Shown in pieces: positions 43,900-53,108 of a stretch of 64,000 nt of DNA. Position 1 is the first letter of the stretch. Every line of letters begins with the position of its first letter. The position numbers and the translations under genes were made by a program. The notes under the pieces are model-generated. The model was given only the letters and a program-made list of their open reading frames with translations, ran no database searches and had not been told where the DNA came from. Origin of the DNA: Thermoplasma volcanium GSS1. Lineage in GTDB: Archaea; Thermoplasmatota; Thermoplasmata; Thermoplasmatales; Thermoplasmataceae. The stretch is taken from positions 744,001 to 808,000 of the forward strand of contig NC_002689.2 of the NCBI RefSeq assembly GCF_000011185.1, read 5' to 3'.

Positions 43900-45597
43900 A
43901 TGGATAGCTATTGGAGAAAAAAGCTTAATGAGATCTCCAAGCCAGAAAAGAACCATGAATATGAGCGCTGGAAGTCAAATACTTTGGATCCTTGGAATAA
44001 AAAAACTGGATATAAAGAAAGAGTATATCAGAATTCTTCAGAGATAAAGTTAAAAGAGGTTTACACCAAAGAGGATGTTCCAGATCTTGAATCCAGATTG
44101 GGCATGCCCGGGGAATACCCTTTCACAAGGGGAATATACCCGAACATGTACAGAGGAAAACTATGGACTATGAGAATGTTTTCAGGTTTTGGAACTCCTG
44201 AAGATACCAACAGGAGGCTTCACTACCTGATCGAAAATGGTGAAACTGGTCTCAGCATAGCATTTGATATGCCAACTCTGTATGGATACGATGCTGACAG
44301 TGAAAGATCAGAGGGAGAAATAGGCAAGTGCGGAGTAAACGTATCAACGCTGAAGGACATGGAGGTTATATTCAAAGGAATAGATTTAAGCAAGGTATCC
44401 ACATCAATGACAATAAATGCACCAGCGGCAATTCTTACCGCTATGTACCTTGCAATAGCAAAAAAGCAAGGCGTTCCCTTTGATCAAGTATCTGGAACAG
44501 TACAAGCCGACATCCTTAAGGAATACATAGCACAGAAAGAATGGATGTATCCTCCTGAGGCGCACATAAGAATTATTAGGGACATGATGGTCTACTGTAC
44601 TAAGAACGTACCAAAGTGGAATTACATTAGCATATCCGGATATCATATTAGGGAGGCCGGATCAAGTGCAGTTCAGGAACTTGCCTTTACCCTTGCTGAT
44701 GGTTTCTATTATGTAGATTTGGGCATAAAGGCAGGTTTAGACGTCGATTCGTTTGCACCCAGGCTCTCGTTCTTCTTCAACTCATCTATAAATTTCTTTG
44801 AGGAAATTGCAAAATTGAGAGCCGCTAGAAGAATATGGGCCACCGTCATGAAGGAAAAGTATGGAGCTAAAAATCCAAGGTCAATGATGCTCCGTTTCCA
44901 CACGCAGACCTCGGGTTATACCCTAACCTGGCAGCAGCCTCTTAACAACATTATCCGTACAACTATTGAGGCAATGGCGGCAGTTCTAGGTGGAACACAG
45001 AGCTTGCATACTAATTCCTACGATGAGGCATGGGCCTTGCCTTCCGATCAAGCCGTCAAGGTTGCGTTAAGAACACAGCAGATCATAGCCGAGGAAAGCG
45101 GTATTCCGGACGTCATTGATCCGCTTGGTGGATCTTACTATGTTGAATGGCTTACCGATAGGATGGAAGAGGAAGCTTACAAGTATTTCGACAGAATAGA
45201 AAGCATGGGTGGAATATTAGAGGCCATAAAGCGTGGCTACATACAAAAGGAGATTGCAGATACTTCTTACAAGCGGCAAAAGAAGCTTGAAACCGGCCAG
45301 GAAGTTATGGTCGGTGTCAACAAGTATATAGAGGAAGGAGAAGAGCCTATCAACTACCTGAAGATTGATAAGAAGGCCGAAGAAATGCAAAGAAATCGAT
45401 TAAAAGAGGTAAAGAAAACGAGAGATGAATCAAAAGTCAGAGAAGCACTTGATGAACTTCGTAAGGCAATGCTTAACGAGAACGAGAACCTAATGCCGTA
45501 TTATATTAAGGCAGTTGAGGCTTATGCTACAATACAAGAGATATCTGATGTAGGGAGGGATGTATTTGGAAGCTGGAAAGAACCTATCATCGTCTAG
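43900..45597 (+). CDS. mcmA: Methylmalonyl-CoA mutase, catalytic (large) subunit
   Basis: Isomerises methylmalonyl-CoA and succinyl-CoA with adenosylcobalamin. The 565-residue subunit is a TIM-barrel domain only: YPFTRGIYPNMYRGKLWTMR near 71-90, GLSIAFDMPTLYGYDSD-like stretch near 120, FHTQTSGYTLTWQQP near 333, and SLHTNSYDEAWALPS near 368. The B12-binding domain is a separate gene, overlapping by 38 bases. Archaeal mutases are typically split this way. A GTPase chaperone follows in the operon. Confidence 0.96.
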   Translation: MDSYWRKKLNEISKPEKNHEYERWKSNTLDPWNKKTGYKERVYQNSSEIKLKEVYTKEDVPDLESRLGMPGEYPFTRGIYPNMYRGKLWTMRMFSGFGTPEDTNRRLHYLIENGETGLSIAFDMPTLYGYDADSERSEGEIGKCGVNVSTLKDMEVIFKGIDLSKVSTSMTINAPAAILTAMYLAIAKKQGVPFDQVSGTVQADILKEYIAQKEWMYPPEAHIRIIRDMMVYCTKNVPKWNYISISGYHIREAGSSAVQELAFTLADGFYYVDLGIKAGLDVDSFAPRLSFFFNSSINFFEEIAKLRAARRIWATVMKEKYGAKNPRSMMLRFHTQTSGYTLTWQQPLNNIIRTTIEAMAAVLGGTQSLHTNSYDEAWALPSDQAVKVALRTQQIIAEESGIPDVIDPLGGSYYVEWLTDRMEEEAYKYFDRIESMGGILEAIKRGYIQKEIADTSYKRQKKLETGQEVMVGVNKYIEEGEEPINYLKIDKKAEEMQRNRLKEVKKTRDESKVREALDELRKAMLNENENLMPYYIKAVEAYATIQEISDVGRDVFGSWKEPIIV

Positions 45598-46006
45598 GCC
45601 GATAAAAGTCCTATTGGCGAAGCCGGCTATTGATGGGCATGACAGAGGCATATTTGTGCTAGCTAGAGCGCTCAGAGACGCAGGGATGGATGTCATATAC
45701 GCGGGTCTTCTTCCGACTCCTGAACAGGTCGTAGACATAGCTATAAGCGAGGATGTTGATGTAATAGGCCTTAGCTTGCTTAACGGAGCACATATGACTG
45801 CCTTTAAGAAGGTAGTAGATCTTTTGCACGAGAAGGGAATAGACGACATAGCTGTCGTAGGCGGCGGCATAATACCGGACGACGACAAGCCCCTGCTTGA
45901 AAAGATAGGAATAACAGGAAATTACGGCCCCGGAACTCCATTGTCAGTTATAATAGACCACATAAGGAAGAGGGGTGAAGAAGCAAGAAGGAAGAAGGAG
46001 ATGTAG
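45560..46006 (+). CDS. mcmB: Methylmalonyl-CoA mutase, B12-binding (small) subunit
   Basis: The 148-residue cobalamin-binding partner of the large subunit. It has the lower-ligand motif AKPAIDGHDRGIFVLARAL (near 18-36, DxHxxG with the Co-ligating histidine), then IGLSLLNGAHMTAF and VVGGGIIPDDD. The ATG at 45560 lies inside the end of the large-subunit gene, giving translational coupling and equal stoichiometry. The stop is immediately followed by the ATG of the MeaB-type GTPase. Confidence 0.95.
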   Translation: MYLEAGKNLSSSRPIKVLLAKPAIDGHDRGIFVLARALRDAGMDVIYAGLLPTPEQVVDIAISEDVDVIGLSLLNGAHMTAFKKVVDLLHEKGIDDIAVVGGGIIPDDDKPLLEKIGITGNYGPGTPLSVIIDHIRKRGEEARRKKEM

Positions 46007-46954
46007 ATGGACAAATCCACTCTTGTAGAATACATAAGAAAAGGTGAGCCAAGGGCCATAGCAAGGGCCATATCATTAGTCGAAGAAGACAATGATTATT
46101 CCTACGAACTTATAAGGGAAATATACCCATACACTGGAAAAGCCCATATAATAGGAATAACCGGCCCTCCTGGAGTCGGTAAAAGCACAATGATAGGTAT
46201 TCTGTCGAAGATGCTCTCAGAACATGGGAAAAAAGTATCAATACTAGCGGTTGACGCAAGCAGCCCATTTAGTGGAGGTACTCTTCTTGGTAATAGGATC
46301 AGAATGCAGGAAATACTATCGAAATATGGAATATATATGAGAAGCGTTGCAAACAGAGGTTTCACTGGTGGGTTGTCACGATCTACGTGGAACATAGTAA
46401 AGGTGTTAGACGCCTCAGGAAGTGATTACATAATAATTGAAACTGTTGGAGCGGGTCAATCAGATATTGATATAGTTTACCTTGCAGATACTGTAATTGT
46501 TACTTTAGCACCAGGATTAGGGGACAGCATACAAGCGATAAAGTCAGGAATGATGGAAATTGGCGATATATTCGTTATAAATAAGATGGATAGGGAAGGG
46601 TCATTCTTTGCGTTGAAAGATATAATGGATAACGTATATGAACATAATGGCTGGAATCCAAGGGTTGTGGGTACAAACTCTCTTAAAGGAGAAGGATATG
46701 ACAAGCTTCTGGAAGCTATCGATGAACATAGGAAATACTCTGAGGCAAGCGGCAATAAGAAGGAGATAAGGTACAAGGAAGAGATTCGGCTTGCGATTTC
46801 TAGAGAGATTGAAAAAAAGGTTAACGGTGCTTTCGGTGAATTAATATCAGCTGAGGACATTGCTAGGGATATGAGGATGAAGATCGATCCGAGTACAGTG
46901 GCTAGAAGGCTATTTCACTCATCAAATGTAGCAGAAAAAGAAGTTAATTTTTAA
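46007..46954 (+). CDS. meaB: MeaB/ArgK-type GTPase, mutase chaperone
   Basis: A 315-residue G3E-family GTPase that gates cofactor loading and protects methylmalonyl-CoA mutase. Walker A is ITGPPGVGKSTMIG near 48-61, and the switch segments include AVDASSPFSGGTLLGNRIRM near 82-101. ETVGAGQSDIDI follows near 145, and the NKMD guanine-specificity motif near 200. The ATG follows the small-subunit stop directly, so all three genes form one operon. No methylmalonyl-CoA epimerase is in the operon. Confidence 0.95.
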   Translation: MDKSTLVEYIRKGEPRAIARAISLVEEDNDYSYELIREIYPYTGKAHIIGITGPPGVGKSTMIGILSKMLSEHGKKVSILAVDASSPFSGGTLLGNRIRMQEILSKYGIYMRSVANRGFTGGLSRSTWNIVKVLDASGSDYIIIETVGAGQSDIDIVYLADTVIVTLAPGLGDSIQAIKSGMMEIGDIFVINKMDREGSFFALKDIMDNVYEHNGWNPRVVGTNSLKGEGYDKLLEAIDEHRKYSEASGNKKEIRYKEEIRLAISREIEKKVNGAFGELISAEDIARDMRMKIDPSTVARRLFHSSNVAEKEVNF

Positions 46955-46960
46955 ATATAT
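46948..46960 (+). promoter_or_regulatory. TATA box of hsp20
   Basis: TTTTTAAATATAT overlaps the end of meaB and lies 18 bases before the ATG at 46978 (about 25 bases centre to start). This fits a leaderless transcript for the heat-shock gene. Confidence 0.6.
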
Positions 46961-46977
46961 GCACGTATTTATTAAGT

Positions 46978-47352
46978 ATGTATACACCCATAAAGTTCTT
47001 TACGAATGAGATGATAAAAAACGTATCGAATACTGTGAAAGAGGTCTCATCCTTTATATATCCACCAGTCACGTTATATCAAGATAGCTCTGATCTGGTA
47101 TTGGAAGCAGAAATGGCCGGGTTTGACAAGAAAAACATAAAGGTCTCGGTAAATAAGAATGTACTCACTATAAGTGCGGAGAGAAAGAGAGAATACTCTA
47201 CCGTATATATCGATCAGCGCGTTGACAAAGTGTATAAAGTAGTTAAGCTGCCCGTAGAGATTGAGCAGCAGGACATATCTGCTAAGTATAGTGAAGGCAT
47301 ACTTACAGTTAGAATGAAAACCAAGAACATAAAGAACGTAGAAATAGAATAA
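46978..47352 (+). CDS. Small heat shock protein, Hsp20/alpha-crystallin family
   Basis: A 124-residue ATP-independent holdase. The alpha-crystallin domain spans about 35-120, with LVLEAEMAGFDKKNIKVSVN, LTISAERKREY and the closing KYSEGILTVRMKTK, which matches the A-x-x-x-G-V-L pattern. The N-terminal arm is short and the C-terminal I-x-I/V tail may be represented by VEIE. Proteins of this family form large oligomers that bind unfolded proteins. Confidence 0.9.
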   Translation: MYTPIKFFTNEMIKNVSNTVKEVSSFIYPPVTLYQDSSDLVLEAEMAGFDKKNIKVSVNKNVLTISAERKREYSTVYIDQRVDKVYKVVKLPVEIEQQDISAKYSEGILTVRMKTKNIKNVEIE

Positions 47353-47354
47353 AA

Positions 47355-48887
47355 TCATTTTTTAATAATAATATATATGAAAAGTATTGCATCTATTGCT
47401 ATAAGTATGCTTGATGTGATTGGGTGAATTTTTTCCATTTGAAAAAAAGATAGGAGCAAGAAACCCAGAAATATTGAAGCAGGTATTTTGTAATCCTTGC
47501 GCTTAATAGGCTCCTCTTCATATTCCAACTTCCTTTTCAGCAATGGAACAAGCTGTACTGCTTTCTCGAGAGAAATCAACGTATCATCCAAGAAATTTGT
47601 CAGTCTCTTTTTGTAGAGTGTCTGTATGAGGCCCTCATCGTATAGTAGTTTCTGTAGTACCCTTATAAATTTGAAATCTGGGTCGAGTTGCTGACAGACA
47701 CCTTCCAGTAGTGATGACATCCTCATGTAGAGAACCAATGCTCTAGGCAGGCGAAACGGAAACTGGAATATAACGTCATTCGCAACGTCTAAAAGTTCAC
47801 GTATTTCTAAGTCTTCTGGCGTTCTGCCATAGAAATTTGCTATGGCCATGTCGATTCCACGCTTCACTATTCCCCGATTGGCCGCAGGAGAAAGTGCACC
47901 CAATGATAAAAGTGCGTCTATTATTTCGTCGGAGTCTTTGTTGAGAAGCCCGTCGTATAGTAAAAGAAGCTTGAACCTTAAATCATCGTTAATGAAACCT
48001 ACCATGCCAAAATCGTAGAGAATTATAGAACCGTCGTCTGCTACCGAGATATTTCCAGGATGTGGGTCTGCATGAAAGATTGTATCCTTTAGCAGCATGC
48101 GCATGAAAACGGTGTCCACTCTGAGGGCGAGTTCCTTTGTATCGATATTCTTTTCCTTTAAAATCTGTACATTATCTATTTTTGTCCCTGAAATGTATTC
48201 CATCACAAGAACTTCCTTCGAGCTAAGCCCTTCAATTACTTGTGGTATTATGACTCTATCGTCCTCGTGTAAATTTGATCTTATTAGGTTCATGTTGGAA
48301 ACTTCCTTCCGATAGTCGATCTCATCGAATATTCTCTTGTTAAAGTCCATTATTACATTTTCAATGCTTAGATACAGGAAATTTTCTATTCTCCCTTTTG
48401 CGTGCTTTAGGAGCCTTCTTATGGCTATAAGATCGGACTTCAAACGATCTTCAATATTGAAACGGTTAACCTTTACAACAACCAGCCTTCCCTTGTAGGT
48501 TGCCCTATATACCTGGCCCAAAGAAGCCCCGGAGATTGCATTTTCATCAAATTCATCAAAAACTTGATCAATTTTTCCTAAATTTCTCTCTATAATCTGT
48601 TTTACCAGGGGAAACGGATCTGGATCTACTTGATCCTGCAATTTTCTAAAAGCTGCAAGATATTCCTTGGGCATGAGATCGGGCCTGGCAGATAGTACTT
48701 GCCCTAGTTTTATAAAAGTCGGACCTAGATCCATAAAGGCTTTGACCGCTAATTCACCATTCCTCTGAATTTCATAGTCCCACTCATCGTTTTCTTTGGC
48801 TCTTTTCCGATCCTTTAGATACCTTCGGAATACAGGGTACAGTTTTAGAAGGATATGTATTTCTCGTTTTAGCGTAGCTGATGGCAT
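47355..48887 (-). CDS. ABC1/UbiB-family atypical kinase-like protein
   Basis: About 510 residues. The UbiB-specific KxGQ motif reads PTFIKLGQVLSARPDLMP near 55-72. The ATP-lid loop is SGASLGQVYRATYKGRLVVVKV near 120. The catalytic loop is FHADPHPGN near 280 and the Mg-binding DFG is in ILYDFGMVGF. Two transmembrane helices close the protein. UbiB members support quinone synthesis or lipid metabolism. The ATG at 48887 follows a GGAGAGGTC ribosome site; an upstream frame overlaps the thioredoxin gene. Confidence 0.88.
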   Translation of the reverse strand: MPSATLKREIHILLKLYPVFRRYLKDRKRAKENDEWDYEIQRNGELAVKAFMDLGPTFIKLGQVLSARPDLMPKEYLAAFRKLQDQVDPDPFPLVKQIIERNLGKIDQVFDEFDENAISGASLGQVYRATYKGRLVVVKVNRFNIEDRLKSDLIAIRRLLKHAKGRIENFLYLSIENVIMDFNKRIFDEIDYRKEVSNMNLIRSNLHEDDRVIIPQVIEGLSSKEVLVMEYISGTKIDNVQILKEKNIDTKELALRVDTVFMRMLLKDTIFHADPHPGNISVADDGSIILYDFGMVGFINDDLRFKLLLLYDGLLNKDSDEIIDALLSLGALSPAANRGIVKRGIDMAIANFYGRTPEDLEIRELLDVANDVIFQFPFRLPRALVLYMRMSSLLEGVCQQLDPDFKFIRVLQKLLYDEGLIQTLYKKRLTNFLDDTLISLEKAVQLVPLLKRKLEYEEEPIKRKDYKIPASIFLGFLLLSFFQMEKIHPITSSILIAIDAILFIYIIIKK

Positions 48888-48901
48888 TAATTGACCTCTC
48901 C

Positions 48902-49234
48902 TTATTCGGGGGAATCGCATAGAATTTTTGAGGCTTCTTCTATTATAACGTCTGATTTTTGAAAGCCCTTTATTTCTCCAGTCTTTTCGCCGTTAACAAA
49001 AAGAATTATCCTTGGTATGCTATTTATATTCAATTCATCTATAATCTTTGGATTCTTATCAACATTTATCCTAAAAAAATAGCAAGCGTTGAGCTTCTCA
49101 CAGGCCTCCTCTAAGTAAGGCATCATTATTTTGCACGGATGGCACCATTCAGCCCATAATTCAAGTATAAACGACTTTGAAGTGCCGATCAACTCCTTGT
49201 ACTCCTCGTAATTTATCTCTTTGACGCACGCCAT
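48902..49234 (-). CDS. trxA: Thioredoxin
   Basis: A 110-residue thioredoxin with the active site WAEWCHPCKIMMP (residues about 28-40; the canonical is WCGPC, here WCHPC), the cis-proline segment SIPRIILFVNGEKTGEIKGF and the full fold. It reduces protein disulfides. It lies 14 bases upstream of the ABC1 kinase on the same strand, so the two are probably cotranscribed. Confidence 0.92.
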   Translation of the reverse strand: MACVKEINYEEYKELIGTSKSFILELWAEWCHPCKIMMPYLEEACEKLNACYFFRINVDKNPKIIDELNINSIPRIILFVNGEKTGEIKGFQKSDVIIEEASKILCDSPE

Positions 49235-49260
49235 ATAGGTGAAAAGTGTTATTAAGGATA

Positions 49261-49584
49261 TTATCTTTTTTGGTTTGTGTTGCGAATCTCTATCTCTCTA
49301 CTTCTCTTTTCGAAATCGGTTTCATCTTCTCCAATAATATCGTTGATATACGCCTTGCATTTTCGCATTGTTCCGCTTGTGACTAAAGTGCGAGATCCTA
49401 TTATTTCTGAATTTATGTAGTTTATAACTTTATCCTTATTGAATTGGCTTGCTAGCACTATTATGAAGTTCTCTTTCCTAAATTTAGTCTTGCATCTGAA
49501 TTTACGAAACAATGCGTCAGAGAGCAATTCCGGTGTTTCGGAATAGACGACTATATACCGTTTCCTCAGCAACGATCCCTTCAA
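49261..49584 (-). CDS. rnp2: Probable RNase P protein subunit Pop5 (Rnp2)
   Basis: A 107-residue basic protein. The opening KGSLLRKRYIVVYSE, the alternation through FIIVLASQFNKDKVINYI, and the signature TSGTMRKCKAYI near 82-93 (family: SGTIRKxx) suggest the Pop5/Rpp14 fold, which supports the RNA catalytic core in tRNA 5' maturation. The start is TTG at 49584. Family identity is moderate and rests mainly on the SGT motif and size. It lies 27 bases upstream of thioredoxin. Confidence 0.6.
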   Translation of the reverse strand: MKGSLLRKRYIVVYSETPELLSDALFRKFRCKTKFRKENFIIVLASQFNKDKVINYINSEIIGSRTLVTSGTMRKCKAYINDIIGEDETDFEKRSREIEIRNTNQKR

Positions 49585-49725
49585 TTTATTAGATAATACA
49601 TAATCACTAGATTAATGTATACTTCCTTTCCCCTTTTGCCTTAACAAATATTTTAAACACGTGTGTGTTCATAAACCAGGTGAATTGGATACATATCGAT
49701 TCAACAGTGGCGTGGTGAAATAAGT

Positions 49726-50454
49726 ATGGATGATGTCGAAACGTTAATAAAGAACGCCGATCGAAACTTTGAGAAAGAGAAGTACATCGATGCCCTAAGG
49801 GATTATCTTGCTGCAATTGAAAAAGTGCAAGATGATGACCTTAAAGCTGAAATTGCCTATAAAGTTTCACAGATATACCATTACCTTCAGAAGGACAGTG
49901 ATGAAAACTCGATGAAGTTTGCGGAAATTGCGCTAAAGATACATGAGGAAAAAGGCGAAATGGATCTGCAGGTCCTCGACCTCATAAATATCGGAACAAT
50001 ACTCATAGATTCTGGTAAAAAGGAAGATGGGATGCGAAAGCTGGACGAGGCAATAGAGAAAGCAAAAGAAACTAACGATGACGAGCTCATCATGATTTCG
50101 CTTACATCAAAAGCTGGAATTATTTCTGATAGCGATCCGGATGAAGCTTTTAAGATATACCAGGATGTCGCCGAAAAAAGCGAAAAGATAGAGGACTGGG
50201 AAGATTACTTCGATGCGCTCAGCGGTTTAATTAATATTACAAGAAAGAAAGATGAAGGGAAAGCTTTCCAAATGGCCATGGATGCGATTGACAAGCTTGA
50301 AAAGATATCTGCAACAATAAAATCTAAGAAAGAGAGAAAGGAGTTCATAGAATCATTTTCTTACCTTTACGATACAGCATCGGATATTGCTATGGCACTG
50401 GATAACGTTGAAGACGCCATAGAGATAGCAAAACGCCTTCAGAATCAAGCGTAG
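49726..50454 (+). CDS. TPR-repeat protein
   Basis: A 242-residue, acidic, all-helical protein of four to five tetratricopeptide-like repeats (for example EKEKYIDALRDYLAAIEK near 16-33 and GKKEDGMRKLDEAIEKAKET near 95-114). Such proteins act as scaffolds for partners. No enzymatic motif is present. The ATG follows a GGTGAAATAAGT leader that contains a ribosome site. The 3' end overlaps the convergent DUF2240 gene by ten bases. Confidence 0.8.
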   Translation: MDDVETLIKNADRNFEKEKYIDALRDYLAAIEKVQDDDLKAEIAYKVSQIYHYLQKDSDENSMKFAEIALKIHEEKGEMDLQVLDLINIGTILIDSGKKEDGMRKLDEAIEKAKETNDDELIMISLTSKAGIISDSDPDEAFKIYQDVAEKSEKIEDWEDYFDALSGLINITRKKDEGKAFQMAMDAIDKLEKISATIKSKKERKEFIESFSYLYDTASDIAMALDNVEDAIEIAKRLQNQA

Positions 50455-50924
50455 AGCTTTCTCTCTTCTATCTCCCTTAAGAAATCGGATATATCTATCC
50501 CGTGTTCATTCATTATTGCAAGCAATGCTGTTTGAAAAGTTATTAGCTTTAGATTCTCCATGAACTCATGAGCTTCGGCTATGGCTTCTTTTTTAGTCAA
50601 TTTCCCGGATGCCGTCGCAGCGTCTAGTATTCTATCTATTAGAGGCTTATCCTTTGATGCGGAAAATAGATCTTTTTCGCTTACTGTGAAGTCAAGCGGA
50701 ACTACGATCCCAGATGTACTAAAGTTTGGTGCAAACCTTTCTCCTTTTTTGACGAGGAGGTTTTCCTTAACAGCTTCATCTACAAACCTTTTAACTGTGT
50801 CCGGAGCCAGTAATTTTCTCCTAAAGGATATCACGTTTATGAAGTCCTGGAGGCCAAATGATTCAACCTTTTTAGTATCAGCTGCTACCATGGCGATAAG
50901 CTTTCTGGCGGCATCTCTATCCAT
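50445..50924 (-). CDS. DUF2240-like archaeal protein
   Basis: A 159-residue helical, archaea-specific protein that I match to DUF2240. The N-terminal half resembles a winged helix (SFRRKLLAPDTVKRFVDEAVK, then LLVKKGERFAPNF). The central DFTVSEKDLFSASKDKPLIDRILDAA is followed by a helix. The function of the family is not known. The downstream end overlaps the TPR gene. Confidence 0.65.
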   Translation of the reverse strand: MDRDAARKLIAMVAADTKKVESFGLQDFINVISFRRKLLAPDTVKRFVDEAVKENLLVKKGERFAPNFSTSGIVVPLDFTVSEKDLFSASKDKPLIDRILDAATASGKLTKKEAIAEAHEFMENLKLITFQTALLAIMNEHGIDISDFLREIEERKLYA

Positions 50925-50989
50925 ATTCCTTTATGTTGGCGTTACTAAAAAGGATTGCTAAATAGCAAACTTTACCAGCAAATACGCAT

Positions 50990-51955
50990 ATGCTGAGCGT
51001 GGATTATGAGAACTTTGATCTTATATCATACCTTTATAACTTGGTTCGCCAGATACCAGACGGGATGGTAAGTACTTACGGCGATCTCGCTGAAGCTCTT
51101 GGTGATCCTGTTGCAGCAAGATCGGTTGGTTTCATGCTTTCAATAAACAAAGAACCAGATTATATCCCCTGTTATAAAGTCGTTCCACATGACGGTAGCG
51201 TTGGGAATTACACCCATCCGCTTGGATCAGCTGAAAAGATGAGGAGGCTCATCCGTGACGGAATAACGATCACAAATGGACATATTTCCAATTTCGAAAA
51301 AGTGAGATTCCGAGAATTTAAGACAGATTATCCGTTAAGAAAGCTAAGGGAACTTCAATTTAAAATTGGCCGATTGTACGATGATAGAAACGACTACTCT
51401 CTCGATACAATAGCAGCGTTCGATGTTTCATACAAAGAAACCCGCGGCTATGCATCCAAGGTAGTTTATAATAAAGGTAAGATAGGGGCATACGTATACA
51501 GTTCGGATTCCATGTTCCCTTATATCCCAGGATACTTAGCTTTTAAGGAATTTAAGTTTATTAGGGCCCTCTATGACAATGAAACTATGATACTCATAGA
51601 TGGTAACGGCATATTGCATCCAAGGTTCGCCGGTCTTGCTACGCATGCTGGTGTCAGTCTCAAAACGGCTTCAATTGGAATTGCAAAACACCTAATCAAC
51701 TGTACAGTAAAGGGATCGGATCTGTTAATTTCCGGAGTGGTTGCTGGAAAGATGATCGGGCATCACACGATCGTCAGTCCAGGGAACAGGATCAATGTTG
51801 AGGAGGCTGGAAGACTTATTGAGCAAAGGGAGGGAAAGGAGATGAGGAGCCTTTTAAGACTTGCGCACAACCTTACTAGACTTCACATTGAAACGAATGG
51901 AAATATAGCAAGATACGATTTTTCAACTCGGAATACTGCAATACAATCGAGTTAG
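50990..51955 (+). CDS. Bifunctional O6-alkylguanine-DNA alkyltransferase / endonuclease V
   Basis: A 321-residue fusion. Residues about 10-85 form an MGMT-like domain: GMVSTYGDLAEALGDPVAARSVG, then the acceptor cysteine in IPCYKVVPHDG (the usual PCHRV reads PCYKV). Residues about 120-320 are endonuclease V, which nicks DNA near deoxyinosine. It has AAFDVSYKE (catalytic Asp), IPGYLAFKE and LIDGNGILHPRFAGLATHAG. Both domains repair deaminated or alkylated bases, a stress common in hot acid. This fusion is known from Thermoplasma. Confidence 0.93.
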   Translation: MLSVDYENFDLISYLYNLVRQIPDGMVSTYGDLAEALGDPVAARSVGFMLSINKEPDYIPCYKVVPHDGSVGNYTHPLGSAEKMRRLIRDGITITNGHISNFEKVRFREFKTDYPLRKLRELQFKIGRLYDDRNDYSLDTIAAFDVSYKETRGYASKVVYNKGKIGAYVYSSDSMFPYIPGYLAFKEFKFIRALYDNETMILIDGNGILHPRFAGLATHAGVSLKTASIGIAKHLINCTVKGSDLLISGVVAGKMIGHHTIVSPGNRINVEEAGRLIEQREGKEMRSLLRLAHNLTRLHIETNGNIARYDFSTRNTAIQSS

Positions 51956-53031
51956 TGTTTTGCAAAGTATCGTTCAGCTGATTCTACAAAAGAGCTAGGT
52001 ATATCCGGTGCTCCATTTGGTACGGAGGCGTCGATGCATTCCCCATTGTAACGTTCTTTGAATTCTTTAATCAAATCTTCCCTATCTGCCATCACGAGAA
52101 CCGATGGGCCGGTATCTATGGAAAAGCCAATTAAACGGCCGATTCTACGCATATCTTCGACGATACCCATTGCCCTCAGCGTATCCTGGTTCCATAGGAG
52201 TTTTCCGGTTGAGATGAGCACTGAGTGCATAAGGTAGGTATTAGTCGTTGCGTTTTCAATTATCTGTGCTGAATATCCACCTCTACTGATTATCGAGTAG
52301 ACAGCGTCAAACTGAAGCCTAGACCATTGCTGATAGAATGGAGATTTGATTACGGTGTTGTGAGCCTCTGCTGTAGACACGCTATCTCGTATAGGTACTG
52401 CGCATAAAAAAATATCATCAATTTCTTTTCTAAGGTTTAAAGAAAACGATCCTTCGTGTGAAACTGCAGGCGCTGTAAGCCATAAAGAGAGTGGGCCTGC
52501 AACGGATTTAGACCCTGAACCAGATGCTAGTCTAGCAACAATAGAGATAAAGTTTGAATCTTTTAGCGCCTCCTTTTCGAAAAGGGCTGATACTAGAGAT
52601 CTTGAAGCTGCAGCCGCTACTGCTGCTGATTCGCCTAGTCCTTTCGCACCAGCGTATTTTCTTTTAATTCTCAAATAGAAATGGAATGAACCTTTGATAT
52701 CGTAGAGATTCTTAAACACGTTTATGGCCGTCATAGCCTTCTTAGTTATGTTTGGTGAATTCTCTCCTTCTACGACTGCTGTGTCGTTTCCATTATCTTT
52801 GGATATCATGAAGGCAGAATACGCTTCTGATACATCGGTGTTAAGTGATATAGATGGAAAATTTGCTATCTTTAAGCTTTCATCATAGTAACCAAGAAAT
52901 TTTATTAACCCGGTTATAGGATATCCAGAACCGTAATGGATCTCTCCGTATCTCATTTCTTTACGGTACTTTCCTGGGGCTCTATAAAGTCCTTTCTCTT
53001 TCAAAAGCGATACTATACCAGGAAGATCCAT
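51952..53031 (-). CDS. Mevalonate-pathway decarboxylase, probably (3,5-bisphospho)mevalonate type
   Basis: A 359-residue GHMP-superfamily protein related to diphosphomevalonate decarboxylase. Family features are GLIKFLGYYD near 40-50 (lysine of the KYWGK-type motif), GLGESAAVAAAASRSL near 130, RLASGSGSKSVAGPLSLW near 165, and the catalytic aspartate in FSIDTGPSVLV near 310. Thermoplasma uses mevalonate-3-kinase, then a 5-kinase, then a 3,5-bisphosphate decarboxylase; retention of the Asp and Lys favours the decarboxylase. Exact substrate is inference. Confidence 0.75.
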   Translation of the reverse strand: MDLPGIVSLLKEKGLYRAPGKYRKEMRYGEIHYGSGYPITGLIKFLGYYDESLKIANFPSISLNTDVSEAYSAFMISKDNGNDTAVVEGENSPNITKKAMTAINVFKNLYDIKGSFHFYLRIKRKYAGAKGLGESAAVAAAASRSLVSALFEKEALKDSNFISIVARLASGSGSKSVAGPLSLWLTAPAVSHEGSFSLNLRKEIDDIFLCAVPIRDSVSTAEAHNTVIKSPFYQQWSRLQFDAVYSIISRGGYSAQIIENATTNTYLMHSVLISTGKLLWNQDTLRAMGIVEDMRRIGRLIGFSIDTGPSVLVMADREDLIKEFKERYNGECIDASVPNGAPDIPSSFVESAERYFAKH

Positions 53032-53108
53032 GTATAATTATATAACATAATTCCATATTATCTTTAACATATCCAATTTTTTAGAAAAATGTTCTAATTC
53101 ATCTTTGT

